40,922 nt of DNA from CAZACQ01 sp964483725 (lineage in GTDB: Bacteria > Patescibacteriota > Gracilibacteria > Absconditabacterales > Absconditicoccaceae). Below, piece after piece: positions 9,818 through 20,045 of the stretch. The notes beneath the pieces were generated by a model that saw only the letters and a program-made list of their open reading frames with translations, was not told where the DNA came from and did not search any database. Each line of letters starts with the position of its first letter. Positions within the stretch are counted from its first letter, which is position 1. The stretch spans positions 1 through 40,922 of the forward strand of contig CAZACQ010000008.1 of the NCBI GenBank assembly GCA_964483725.1, in the 5' to 3' direction. Made by a program: the position numbers and the translations under genes.

Positions 9818-10432
9818 TTAAATATACTTATCTATTAATTTTTGTATATCTTCAAAAACCTTTTCTTGTCATTCTTGTCATGCATCAATAAGATACCAAT
9901 TTTCTTCTTTTTTGATGATTTCATGAAATCATCTTCTTACATTCTCATGAAAGTTCAATGATTCAGAATCTAACCTACATTTTGATAAATCATCTCTTCT
10001 TGAAAGTCATTTTTGTGCATCAAGATCAAAATATATTGTAAGATCAGGATAAAGCTCACTAGTTGCTAAGTTATTTAAATACTTTAAAATTTCGTAATCA
10101 AAAAGTCATCTTGCATAATGTTGATAAGCTAAATTTGATCAATAATACCTATCTGAAATAACTATATATCAATCATTAAGTTTAGGTAGTATTACTTCAT
10201 TAACATGTTGTGCTCTTGATGCTAAAAACAAAAATAATTCAGTTAGATTATCCATAGATTTATTTTCAGGATCTTTTATCAATGTTCTTATTTTTTCAGC
10301 TATTACAGATCATGATCAACCTGGCTCTCTAGTAAGGTATACTTTTTTTCAGATTCCCTCTAAATAATTTTTCGTATTATTTAGTTGAGTTGTTTTTCCA
10401 GCTCACTCCCCTCATTCAAAAACTATAAACAT
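9818..10432 (-). CDS. tmk: Thymidylate kinase
   Basis: 204-residue dTMP kinase (dTMP + ATP to dTDP), essential for dTTP supply. It begins MFIVFEGGEGAGKTTQLNN: the P-loop contains UGA, GGG, UGA and GGA codons at its glycines, one of the clearest proofs of the recoding. LTREPGGSGS (about 39-48) is the dTMP-binding loop, ISDRYYGSNLAYQ (about 92-104) carries the DR(Y/S) motif, and FDLDAQKGLSRR is the lid-side region. It is the last gene of an operon: it starts 4 bases after the stop of the secreted transglutaminase-like gene. Functionally it joins dcd, dut and nrdR elsewhere in this window in deoxynucleotide metabolism. Confidence 0.96.
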
Positions 10433-10436
10433 TTGA

Positions 10437-11993
10437 TTAAAATAAATTAAGTAAATATTTCATTATTTGTTCTTGTCTGGCACTAAAGCTATATTTATTT
10501 TCTTTATAAAAGTATTTTACTTGTTGTTGATAAGTTCAATCATCTATATCTGATATAATAAGAAAAACCTCATATATTCTATCTTTATCATTTGAATTTA
10601 ATAAATCAAATTTATCATCAGAATAATCATTTGAGTTAGTATCAAGCATATCAGGCTCTTCATTTTCTAAGACTTCTTTTTCTTCAATATCAATATCTAA
10701 ATTATTATCCAAATTTTTATCAAAATCCGCATTTCAGTTTTTATCCAAATCAATATAATCAGCAATATTGTATTCATTAATTACTCAATCAACTTCTAAT
10801 TGAATTCTATAGTTTGATAAACTTTCTTTGAAATTTTCTTTACTTGAATAATTTACATCACATATATCCATATATTCACATAAAAAATCTGACAATAAAG
10901 ATAATTCTTTGTGAGTATTTATTGAATAATTTAAAAATTCTATAAACTTTCCATCATTACTAATAGATGAAAATAAAATTCATCCACAATTATCCAGTAA
11001 ATAATATGAATTGTCTTTTACATATCTAAACCTATCTTCTATAGACTCAAACAATACCCAATCAGAATCTTCCTTATAATGGTTTACATTAAAACAAGTT
11101 TGAGATTTTCAGAAGTAATCAAAATTATTTCATAAATCAGTATCATCAAAAGTGGGGTCATAATACAATCAGTCAATTTCTACCCAAGAATGCAAATATC
11201 ATTCAAGTCTTACATCAGTTTGAAGTATAGGCTGTATTTCTCATACAACTCTAGATCATTCAATTCAATAATATCTTGAATAAAATAAAAATGATTTAAC
11301 ATAACCATCACAAATCAAATTATCTCATTCAAAAAAAGAAGCTACTCTCCATGGATACATATCATCTGGTAAATTTGGCAATTCATCTAATATATCATAA
11401 TTGTAATCAGTATTTTCAGTAATATGTACATAAATATCCCTAAGTGTATCTTTATTTTTTGAAATATTATTTAAATTATCTTTAATAAAATTAGTATTAT
11501 CAATAAAATAATCCATATCATAATGTGAAAAGCTATTTTTTGCTAAATATAATTTATCTTCATAGTAATAACACTCATATCCAGAATCTAATTGTCAAAA
11601 AACTTTATCTTTAAAATCTTCTATCAAAATACTATCTTCATATATTGAGAAAAGTTTATTTTGATCACTAGAAATTCATATACAATGAGAACCATAATCA
11701 AGATAGTTTTCTTCTTTTATTAGAAGGCTATAATTAGATTCATTTTTCAATATTAAAAAATCATCATCTGATAGATTTAGACTATCTACCAAAGAATTAA
11801 GTTCATCTTGTGAATTCAGGTTATAAAATTGTACAGATCAAATAAAATAATAATTTTTTTCTTTATTAGAAACATATGAAGTATTTGAATATATTCATCA
11901 AGATATATCTAAAATTTCATTACTTTGGTCTATATCAGCATATGCAAAAGTATATGAAATAATAAAAAATAAAAAATATATTAGTATTCTCAT
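10437..11993 (-). CDS. Secreted transglutaminase-like (papain-fold) domain protein
   Basis: 518 residues with an N-terminal signal peptide (about 1-19, MRILIYFLFFIISYTFAYA). The region of residues about 185-290 resembles a transglutaminase-like cysteine-protease core: ICDGYVKSFLFYSRYYGIE with candidate nucleophile Cys228, then LHSWVEIDG with His268 and YYDPTFDD with Asp279, i.e. the Cys-His-Asp order and spacing of that fold. Members act as transglutaminases, peptidases or cell-wall enzymes; which one cannot be said. The C-terminal half is acidic, Asp/Asn-rich (about 420-480) and otherwise unassigned. Its first 13 bases overlap the end of the upstream pheA-like gene and it stops 4 bases before tmk, so it is translationally embedded in a metabolic operon although exported. 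Confidence 0.75.
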
Positions 11994-12805
11994 AATATTT
12001 TAGTAAATTCTGTAAAAAAACTTAATTCTTGCAAACTTGAATCTATATTTGATTTATCCGTAGTTTTTTCTATATCAATCCAAAACATATATTCAAATGG
12101 ATTATCTTGTGCTGATAATGATTCAATTTTAGTTAGATTTATATTTCTAGTAGCAAAACATCACAAACATTTATATAAACTTGCTGGCTGATGTTTAGCC
12201 TTAAATAATAATGATATTTTTTTTGATTCACTTATATGATTATTCATAGGTATAGTTATTCAAGAATTAGACTTTTTTATTATAAAAAATCTAGTAGTGT
12301 TTCATCATTGATCTTGAATAGATTTATCCAATATATTCAATCAATAAATTTCACTACAAAAACTTGAAGAAATAGCAGCAATACTTATGTCATCTTGTTT
12401 ACTTATATAATCAGCAGCAGATGCTGTATCTGAATATGACAAAGCTTTAATTCAATGTCTATTTAGATATCATTCACATTGCATCAAAGCTTGAGGATGA
12501 CTGTAAACATATTTTATTTTTGATATATCATCTCATTTAGAAAGTAAACAATGATTTACTGTTTTATAATATTCTCATACAACAACACAGTCAAAATTTG
12601 ATAAATTATAAAAATTTTCATGAATTGATCATGCATAACTATTCTCAATTGGGATAACTCATAAATCTGAATCTGATAATTTTTCAAACACATCCTTAAA
12701 AGAAAATAATCATTCAATTTCAGCTTGATTATTATAAATTTCAGATATAATTTTAGCAACCCCACTAGAATAAGATCATACTAATCATTGATAATATATT
12801 TTCAT
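11981..12805 (-). CDS. pheA: Prephenate dehydratase with ACT domain
   Basis: 274 residues. Prephenate dehydratase converts prephenate to phenylpyruvate in phenylalanine synthesis. Motifs: VIPIENSYAGSIHEN (about 50-64), YSHPQALMQCEGYL (about 102-115), SDTASAADYI, and NTTRFFIIKK, the TRF motif whose Thr is catalytic. A C-terminal ACT-type regulatory domain follows (SLLFKAKHQPASLYKCLGCF...NLTKIESL...YMFWIDIE), the usual PDT-ACT order without a chorismate mutase part. This is a surprising gene for a lineage with minimal biosynthesis; no other aromatic pathway gene is in the window. It heads an operon with the secreted transglutaminase-like gene (13-base overlap) and tmk. ATG at 12805 begins MKIYYQGLVGSYS, the family start. 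Confidence 0.9.
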
Positions 12806-12944
12806 TATTTATTTATATTTTATTAAATTCTAAGATAAAAATAATATAATAAACTTATTTATTAAAATTTCAATCAAAATTTGCATACAAATTAAAATTA
12901 TATATAATTTAAGTAAGCAAATATTCATATATTAAAAAACAAAA

Positions 12945-14348
12945 ATGGAAAATTGAGTTGATAATAAAAGTTTTGAAGAAGTAGAATCTACAGATACTAT
13001 GGATAATGAAATAGATTCTTGAGATCAAGCATTCAAAGAAAATTTTAGTAATGTTATATGATTTGATTCAGAAACTGGTATATATACAATACAAGCATGA
13101 GACAATATGTATAATGTATATTGAACATTTTTTGAAGATATGTGAGTAAGTCGAGAACAATTTCAAAATGCAATTACTGAGCAGGATAACTGAATAGATA
13201 ATATTAACTCAATAAGTATAAATCAAGATATTGATATGTTATGAATTTTTGATAAAGTAATTGAATCAGATGAAGAATTAGAAGAAATAAGACAAGAAAT
13301 GATGGAAGCTATAAATGAATCACAAGCAGAACAAGAGTCTCTAGCAAATAATATAATAATAAATAGACTTTCTGATACTGAATGATTTAATTCAAGCACA
13401 TGAGAATATACAATACAAGCTTGAGATACTTTATATTGAATATATGAGAGTAATATAAAAGAGTTTTGAATATCATTTTGAGAGTTTTCTTGAAAAGTAT
13501 TAGAACAAGATAATTGAATATATGATATTAATAGAATAAATATATGAGATAAAATAAACTTTGTGGATATAATAAGCAATAAAAATGAATCAGAAACTTG
13601 AAATAACAGCGATTGAAAAGAATCAGAAAATTCAAATAATAGTGAAACAATATATACCACACCAGAAACAGACTATGATTCTAGTGAATATTTAGAACAA
13701 AGAAGTGAAAGTGCCCAGGAAATATTAGAAGAAAATGAAAATTTAGTGAGTATGATATTAGAGAACTTTGATAATTATAATTTAAATGCAATGTCAGAAA
13801 GTGATGTACTTTCTTTAGTTCAAATGGAATCAAAGTTTAATACTGAAGCAATAAGTCATAGTTGATCTACATGATTATTTCAAATAACAACAAATGTAAT
13901 TGAAGATATTAAAATAAACTGAAGTAGATATGACAGTGATATAGTTAATAATATGCTTGAAAGAAACTGATTTGACAATATTGATCAATTAAGATCAAGA
14001 GAGGCAAGATTAAATCCAGAAAACAGTATGGATTTATGAATGTTATATTTAAAAAGATTAGAGGATTGGTGAAATAGACTTTCTAACAATGAAATAAATC
14101 AAATTCAAGAAAATAAGGAAAATATTTATGAAAATGTATCTAAATATGTACAATGAAATTGAGTAGATATAAACAGAGAAAATTTCAATCAAATGATTGA
14201 TGAAATTATGAAGGATCCCCAAGCACAAGAAAAATATATGATAATGAGGAATTACAACTGAGACCAAAACAGACTATGAAACGAAACAATGGAACACAGG
14301 TATTATTATGCATTTACAGTATATTATATGTGAAAATATCATTTTTAA
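12945..14348 (+). CDS. Two-LysM lytic transglycosylase-like protein
   Basis: 467 residues. Two LysM-like modules begin with nearly identical YTIQAGDNMY (about 46) and YTIQAGDTLY (about 154), each about 60 residues, the peptidoglycan-binding fold. A Ser/Asn/Glu-rich linker follows. A lysozyme/SLT-like domain lies at about 285-460: LVQMESKFNTEAISHSGSTG followed by LFQIT, with Glu295 in the place of the catalytic glutamate of Slt-type transglycosylases. Such enzymes cleave the MurNAc-GlcNAc bond. There is no N-terminal signal peptide (starts MENGVDNKSFEEVEST), so export would need another route, as with holin-dependent or phage-tail lysins. Monocistronic; ends at a symmetric terminator shared with the convergent peroxiredoxin gene. 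Confidence is high for LysM, moderate for catalytic activity. Confidence 0.8.
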
Positions 14349-14351
14349 ACT

Positions 14352-14385
14352 AAAAAAACTAGATATTAATATCTAGTTTTTTTTT
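14352..14385. terminator. Bidirectional terminator between the LysM gene and the peroxiredoxin gene
   Basis: Near-perfect inverted repeat AAAAAACTAGATAT-TA-ATATCTAGTTTTTT, with T tracts on both strands, between two convergent stop codons. Confidence 0.85.
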
Positions 14386-14407
14386 ATTTAGTTTTCCTTA
14401 AATAATT

Positions 14408-15055
14408 TTATTTAAGATTATCTGAAACATGTCATGCTATTTTAACAGAAGGTTTAAGTACAGGAGCATCTTCAACCCAGTTTGCAGGACAAGCATTACC
14501 TGGATTTTCTCTTGTAAATTTCAATGCCTTAAGTCTTCTTAGCAATTCTTTAGCACTTCTACCTACTGGTTCTGTACTAACTTCTATTGATTTCAAAACT
14601 CCATCAGGACTAATAATAAATGTTCATCTTTCAGAATTTCAACTAGATTCATTTAGTATTCAAAAATACCTACTCATAACTGTTTTTCTATCTGATATCA
14701 AAGGAACTTTAAATCATTCAAAAAGTTTTTCATTTTCAACCCATCATTTATGAGCGAACACAGTATCAGTACTTGCTCACATTACTTCTACATCTCATAG
14801 ATCTTTGAATTCTTGGAAATAATCATTTAGATCTTTTAATTCAGTTGGACATACAAATGTAAAATCTGCTGGATAAAAAACTATAGCCAACCATTTACCT
14901 TTAAAATCACTAACTTTCCTATTTACAACATCATCAGCAACTGGATCATATATTTCCAAATCAAAATCCAAAACTTCTTCTTCTATTTTTACCATAGGAT
15001 AATTTGCAACTGATTCACTATTTAATTCTTCTAACATTATATTTTTTTCTTCCAT
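14408..15055 (-). CDS. ahpC: 2-Cys peroxiredoxin (AhpC/Prx type)
   Basis: 215-residue thiol peroxidase reducing hydrogen peroxide and organic hydroperoxides. The peroxidatic Cys69 sits in FYPADFTFVCPTE; the resolving Cys189 is in NACPANW near the C-terminus, so it is a typical 2-Cys enzyme. Other landmarks: GASTDTVFAHKGW (about 95-107), PLISDRK, FIISPDGVLKSIEV and GRSAKELLRRLKAL. The first 20 residues are an unusual acidic extension; a second ATG at codon 7 is an alternative start. No reductase (AhpF) or thioredoxin gene is nearby. It forms an oxidative-stress set with the superoxide dismutase at 19389, although they are not in one operon. Confidence 0.95.
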
Positions 15056-15130
15056 ATTTTTTTGTTAATATATAAATACATCTAATATAATAAACAGGCC
15101 AACCTAATATAAAACAAGAAAAATTAGAAA

Positions 15131-15610
15131 TTATTCATCTAGCCATCATAAAAAGTTAACTGAATAATTGTTGTTATATAAGTTTTGATGATGAGAAGAT
15201 ATTGACCCTCTCAGAGTATAATTAGGTCAAACATGATTAAAAAAAGGAAATACTCAATAATTTGAAGAATATCTTTGGAAAGTGTATCAATCTGGACTTT
15301 CTCATTCTATTATAGTTTTATCTTTGTAGTCATCAAAATCAACTTTTGTTGACTTATTCTCGTAAACATCATGCAAAAAAAGTTTAGGCAAGTCTCTATC
15401 AAAATCATCTTGATATCTTGAGTATCACTCAATTTTAGTCAATTTAGATCAAGTAATAGAAAATTGATACTTGCTATCCCAAGCATGAAGAGAATATAAA
15501 TAATTATATTCTGGTGAGTTTAGTTTTGAAGGTATATATGCCAGCAAAAACAATACAAGTAAAAACAATAAAGGCAATGAAAACAAAATATAAATTAATT
15601 TCTTATTCAT
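15131..15610 (-). CDS. Membrane-anchored protein of unknown function, 159 aa
   Basis: Not recognised. Residues 5-27 form one strong hydrophobic helix after MNKK, a signal anchor or uncleaved signal peptide; the remaining 130 residues are polar, Tyr/Asp/Ser-rich and presumably outside the membrane. Short segments such as LHAWDSKYQFSITGSKLTKI and DGYTFQRYSSNYGVFPFF suggest a small beta-rich domain. No cysteines and no known motif. UGA glycines occur throughout. It lies 75 bases upstream of the peroxiredoxin gene on the same strand, so co-transcription is possible, and is divergent from the nucleosidase gene. Confidence 0.6.
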
Positions 15611-15728
15611 AATATAGTAAAATCATTAATAAATAAAAAAGTTATACAAAATAATACAATAAAATCAAGTAATCTTGAAAGAAAAATAAAATTATTTATA
15701 TTTATAAAATTTAGATTGAAATATAATA

Positions 15729-16292
15729 ATGAAAAAAATTTTATTTACTGCATCTAGTGCATCTGAGCTTCAATGAATAAAACAATGAGTTAAATGAGAA
15801 AATATAATAGGTTTCAAACCCTACTTTTTAAATACTTGAATATGAAATTATAATTCTATATTAAATACAGCAAAATTTTTAAAAGATATTGAAGTTGATT
15901 TTGTAGTAAATATTTGAATATGCTGACATATATGAAGTGAAGAAAAAGCTATACAAGTTGGTAAAATTAAGAATTTTTCTAATCTTAAAGAAGAAATAGT
16001 TCCATGCTTTTTTAAACAATACAAAATAGAATCAATATTATCTAGCGAAGATCAAATAAAAACAAACAATCTAAAACTTGAATATAAATACTTTGATATG
16101 GAATCATATTGAATTGAAAAAGTTGCTCAAGATTTCAAAATAGCAAGAATAATAATAAAAGTAATATACGATGATATTAACAAAGAGATATTAGATAAGA
16201 AGAATTTAAATAAAAATGAAATAACTCAAATTATACAAAAAAACATAGACTATAAAAATCTTTTAGAAAATATAGTAAACTACAAATGATAA
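15729..16292 (+). CDS. Nucleoside phosphorylase / MTA-SAH nucleosidase superfamily protein
   Basis: 187 residues, shorter than typical MTAN (about 230). Family signs: starts MKKILFTASSASELQGI, then NTGIGNYNSIL (about 36-46), VVNIGICGHIG (about 60-70) and FDMESYGIEKVA (about 124-135), the last being the ribose/base-binding (D/E)MES motif. The purine-contacting loop regions are reduced. Family members cleave the glycosidic bond of MTA, S-adenosylhomocysteine, futalosine or other nucleosides. The last codons overlap the next gene (ATGATAA, 16286-16292), implying coupled translation with a radical SAM enzyme, which fits removal of the radical SAM by-product 5'-deoxyadenosine (inference). Substrate not determinable from sequence. 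Confidence 0.75.
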
Positions 16293-17251
16293 TATATATA
16301 GAAAACAATGTGAAAAATTTACAATCAACTAAAGATATAATCAAAAAATTTCCTAAAGCCGATATTTTGGAAATAGAAAACTATAAAAATATTTTTGACA
16401 AAAATATTTGATACAACTTAGATGAAAATATACTAATACTAGCTGAGTCTCCCAAGAATATAATGCCAAAAGCTCCAGATTGATATTGATTTAACACAAA
16501 ACATGCATACTTTTTGAAAACAAGCCTAAACTGTTTATTTGACTGTAAATATTGCTACCTAAAATGAATGTTCAAGAATAATTTCCCCGTAATATTTGTT
16601 GATTATGATAATATGAAAGAAAAAATAAATAAAAAAATAAAGTCAATAGATAGTCAAGAAGAAATTGCAATGTATATTAGCAATTATTCTGACTTACAAG
16701 CATTTGATGCTCTTTCTAACTTTAATAAAAACTTTCTAAACTTTTTTGACAAATATCCTAACTTAATTGTTGAAACTCGTACAAAGTCTTCAAATATTAA
16801 CTCACTTTTGGAACTAGATAATATCCCCACAAATACTGAAATTGCTTTTTCTCTAAATCCTCAAATAATAATAGATAATTTTGAATACAAAACCTCATCA
16901 TTAGAAAAAAGAATTGAAGCAATAAATAAATTACTAACAAAATGATTTAAAGTTTGAATTAGATTTTTACCATTAATACCATATTGAGAATGGGAAAGAA
17001 TTTATGAAGATTTTTTGATAGATATAAAAAATAATATTAATATGAAAAAAATAAATAGTATATTTGTTTGATGACTGCTATATACAGAATCAGATTTCAA
17101 AATAATGAAAAATAAATTTACAAATTTGAATTTTGAGTATGAATGATGAATGTATAAGATAAACAATAAAGAAAGACATTCTATATATGATATATTTGAA
17201 AAAAACTTAGAAGACATAAACTATTGTTTTGAAAATAATTGTAATCTATAA
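16286..17251 (+). CDS. SPL-family radical SAM protein
   Basis: 321-residue radical SAM enzyme of the spore photoproduct lyase-like group. The iron-sulfur motif is C83-x3-C87-x2-C90 in NCLFDCKYCYLKGMF; the CYCYL variant is typical of SPL-like proteins. Later landmarks are LIVETRTKSSNI (about 155-166), AFSLNP (about 186-191), LEKRIEAINKLLTKGFKVGI and RFLPLIPYGEWE, all as in the family. True SPL repairs the thymine spore photoproduct; many homologues in non-spore-formers have unknown substrates, so I assign the family only. Starts inside the end of the nucleosidase gene, without its own ribosome site, and ends at a terminator. Confidence 0.85.
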
Positions 17252-17254
17252 AAA

Positions 17255-17284
17255 AAGATAGCAAATGCTATCTTATTATTTTTT
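17255..17284. terminator. Bidirectional terminator after the radical SAM gene
   Basis: AAGATAGCA-AA-TGCTATCTT hairpin with a T-rich run on the plus strand and an A run before it that serves the minus strand. It lies between convergent stops and overlaps the stop of the minus-strand regulator gene. Confidence 0.75.
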
Positions 17285-18364
17285 AAATTTGTACATTCAT
17301 TTACCTACTCTAACAAACAAGTCTTGATACTTTTGCAATGTTAGCACTATAGTATTTGGGCTAATCATTTTTTCTTTCAATACTTCTTTAGTAATTTCCT
17401 TAATAGACATAGGCCTATCTGAAGCTTCTAAAACTCTTTTAACTATATCTTTTACTGTACCTCATTTATATCACCATTCTTTTAGTCAATATATTCAAAG
17501 TCACATATTTACAAATACACTTGAGTTTTTTACAAGCTCATTATGAACTGTATTTACTTTAACTGGTTTACCATCAAACCATTCCATAATTTTAGAAGAA
17601 AGTTCTTGATAATGAAGTGGTTTATTAACTCTTCTAAGAATATAAACTATTTTTTGTTTTATAGTTTTTGGATTGACTTCTGTAAATGTATCAAGACCAA
17701 TTTTTCAATCAAAGACACTAATTCATCTAATAGATTTAAAGAAATTCACATAAAACACATTGTTTTCTAAATGTTTAATATCAGGAGCTTCTTTTGAAAA
17801 TTTATTTTGAATATTATCAATAAAATCATATATATCTATTGATTCTTTTGATTTTTTGAAATAGTCTAGTGTATAATTAGAAATTTTTGTTAATAAATCT
17901 TCATACAGAGGTTCTATATAAAATGACTTTTCTATAAGCTTATTCCTTTTAAGATAATATACATCAAAGTCTGAAACCAAAATTAATTTCATCTCTTCTG
18001 TATTAAACTTGAAAAATCACTTATTAATTAATTTTGAAATCAGATCTTCTTCTAATAAAAATCATCAATTCATATCCAGTACTTTTTTGGCTTCTTCTAT
18101 AAGTTTTAAATATTTTTCATTTCAAACAATAAGTCTTCTAAACCTCATAAGTCACTGTGATTCAATTTGTCTTACTCTTTCTCTAGTTAATCAATATTCC
18201 TTTCAAATTCTTTGAAGTGGAATTCATTTTTCTCAAGATAGTCAGTATTTCTTAAATAAAACTAATTGTTCTTTGGGTTTACAATATCTCAATACATCTT
18301 CTACATTAGTATTACTAAGATCAACATTTATCTTTTTATCATCCATCTTAACTTTAAAAGTCAT
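17276..18364 (-). CDS. Sigma-70 region-4-like protein with HARE-HTH-like C-terminus
   Basis: 362 residues. The N-terminal 85 residues look like a free-standing sigma region 4: LRYCKPKEQLVLFKKYGLSG then IPLQRIGKEYGLTRERVRQIE, the -35-recognition helix-turn-helix, but no region 2 (core/-10 binding) precedes it. The middle (about 90-230) is Lys/Phe/Tyr-rich and unassigned. The C-terminus has two winged-helix-like segments, PLHYQELSSKIMEWFDGKPV followed by a TVHNELVKNSSVFVNMGLGI segment, and PMSIKEITKEVLKEKM leading to VGKGMYKFKK, resembling the HARE-HTH domain of RNA polymerase delta and similar proteins. It is probably a DNA-binding regulator or a polymerase accessory factor. An internal ATG six residues on (MDDKK) is an alternative start. 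Its stop codon lies inside the shared terminator. Confidence 0.75.
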
Positions 18365-18463
18365 ATTTTTGTTTATTTAATAATAAAGATCAAATAAATA
18401 CTTAATAATGATTTAACTTTTTATGTCAAGCAATTTTCAACAATTTATTAACATAAAAATAAT

Positions 18464-19222
18464 TTATTTTTTTTCTCACATCTTTCTTTTAATTTCTAAA
18501 TCTTTTTGCCTCATATATTCTTTAAATTCTTCTCTTTTGAAGAAATAAATATATGCAGAAATACAAGCAAGTATAAAAAGCATAATATATCAAAAGTTAT
18601 CAAATATTACTTCATAATAAGAAACGAAAAGAACTCAAAGCAAAACAATTGTAGTTGCCCAAATTATAGATCAAATCACATTATATATTATAAATGAAAG
18701 CTGTTTCATACCCATACTTCATGCTATAAAAGGTATAAAAGCTCTAGTCATTGGATGAAACTTACTTAATATTACAGCTATCGGTCAATATTTATGAATT
18801 CAAGATTTTATGTAATTTAATTCAGTTTCTCAAATTCAAAACCATTCTCAATATTTTCTAAAAAAAGAATCTCAAGTATAATAACCAAGTATAAATCAAA
18901 TATAATTTCATATTATAGCTCATAAACAAGCAACAATAATTAAGTTTATCAAAGCCTCTTGTCAGAAAAATCATCACACAAGCAAAAGTACAGTTTGTCA
19001 TGGCAAAACCATTCAGACTATCGGAAAAGACTCGATTGTAGCACTTAGAAATGCAATTAAATAATTCCAGTTTCATAATCAAGATATAACAACTTCCATC
19101 CAATCAATAACAGATTTCATAGTATCTGGACTAACTAATGCTATTATTGCAATTGCAAAAGTTAGGATTATTAATGTTATATTAATAATAGTTACTAATC
19201 AGTTAACAATTTTCTTTAACAT
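18464..19222 (-). CDS. DedA/VTT-family membrane protein
   Basis: 252 residues, polytopic. After a first helix (about 8-30) the family core appears: FLSATIESFPIVGMVLPGQT (about 58-77), LLLVGGFFGQEALINL, GAIIGNYIGFILGYYTGD, then YGPIAVILSKFHPMTRAFIP and FIAGSMGMKQLSFIIYNVIG, and two final helices. DedA proteins are thought to move undecaprenyl phosphate or other lipids across the membrane. The tail is charged (KRKMGEKK). UGA encodes nearly all the small-residue glycines of the re-entrant motifs. It is divergent from the sod gene, with a 166-base spacer between, and lies upstream of the sigma-4-like gene on the same strand (99-base gap). Confidence 0.93.
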
Positions 19223-19388
19223 TAAATATTTTTATTTTTAAATAATTATTAATGTATATAAAGATTATTTGGTCTTTTTCAAGGAAATAAGTAAAGTAAA
19301 AATATACTACCTAATTTTTTTATTTTTAAATTAAACAAATTAAGGATAATATAAAGACTACAATTTAGATTATAAACTATAAATAAAT

Positions 19389-20003
19389 ATGAAATTTGAA
19401 CTTGTTAAATTAAATTACTCTTATGATGCATTAGAACCATATATAGATGCTAAAACTATGGAAATACATCACAGCAAACATCATCAAACATATGTTGATA
19501 AGTTAAATGCTGCTATTGAATGAACAGAATTTGAATGAAAATCACTTGAAGAAATATTTGAAAACATAGATAAAGCTCCAGATGCAATTAGGAACAATTG
19601 AGGTTGAGTTTACAATCACAATCTATACTGGGAAATAATGTCACCAGATTGATGATGAAAACCAGAAGCTAAACTATTAGAAGAGATAGAAAAGAAATTT
19701 TGAAGTTTTGAAAAATTACAAGAAGAATTAGAAAATGCATGAATCACACAATTTGGTTCTGGTTGGGCTTGGCTTATTGTGGATAAAAAATGAGAACTTA
19801 AAGTTACAAAAACTCCAAATCAAGATAATCCTCTAATGAACACCATCGAAGAAGAAGACAAATGAACTCCAATACTTTGAATTGATGTTTGGGAACATGC
19901 TTACTATCTTAAACATCAAAATAAAAGACCTGATTATCTAAAAGATTTCTGGAATGTTGTAGACTGGAAAAAGGTAGAAGAAAAATATAATAATGCAATA
20001 TAA
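19389..20003 (+). CDS. sodA: Superoxide dismutase, Fe/Mn family
   Basis: 204 residues converting superoxide to oxygen and hydrogen peroxide. Metal ligands follow the family: His27 in MEIHHSKHHQTYV, the His of VYNHNLYW, and Asp plus His of DVWEHAYYLKH. FGSGWAWLIV and PNQDNPLM are present; the Gln in the NQD segment and Gly-rich NNGGGVYNH favour the Mn-type over the Fe-type active site, but cambialistic use is possible. No signal peptide, so cytosolic. Glycines mix UGA and GGT. Monocistronic, closed by a strong hairpin. The gene symbol follows the Mn-type reading and is less certain than the family. Confidence 0.95.
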
Positions 20004-20006
20004 AAT

Positions 20007-20045
20007 AAAAAAGCTAGGTATTTACTTATAACCTAGCTTTTTTAT
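20007..20045. terminator. Bidirectional terminator between sod and the ATP-grasp/DUF1704 gene
   Basis: AAAAAAGCTAGGT and ACCTAGCTTTTTT form a long stem around an 11-base loop, with T tracts on both strands, between convergent genes. Confidence 0.9.

Noticed and set aside
13223..13660. 145-codon minus-strand ORF
   Set aside because: Antisense to the LysM/transglycosylase gene, which has two matching LysM modules and a catalytic Glu in the plus frame.
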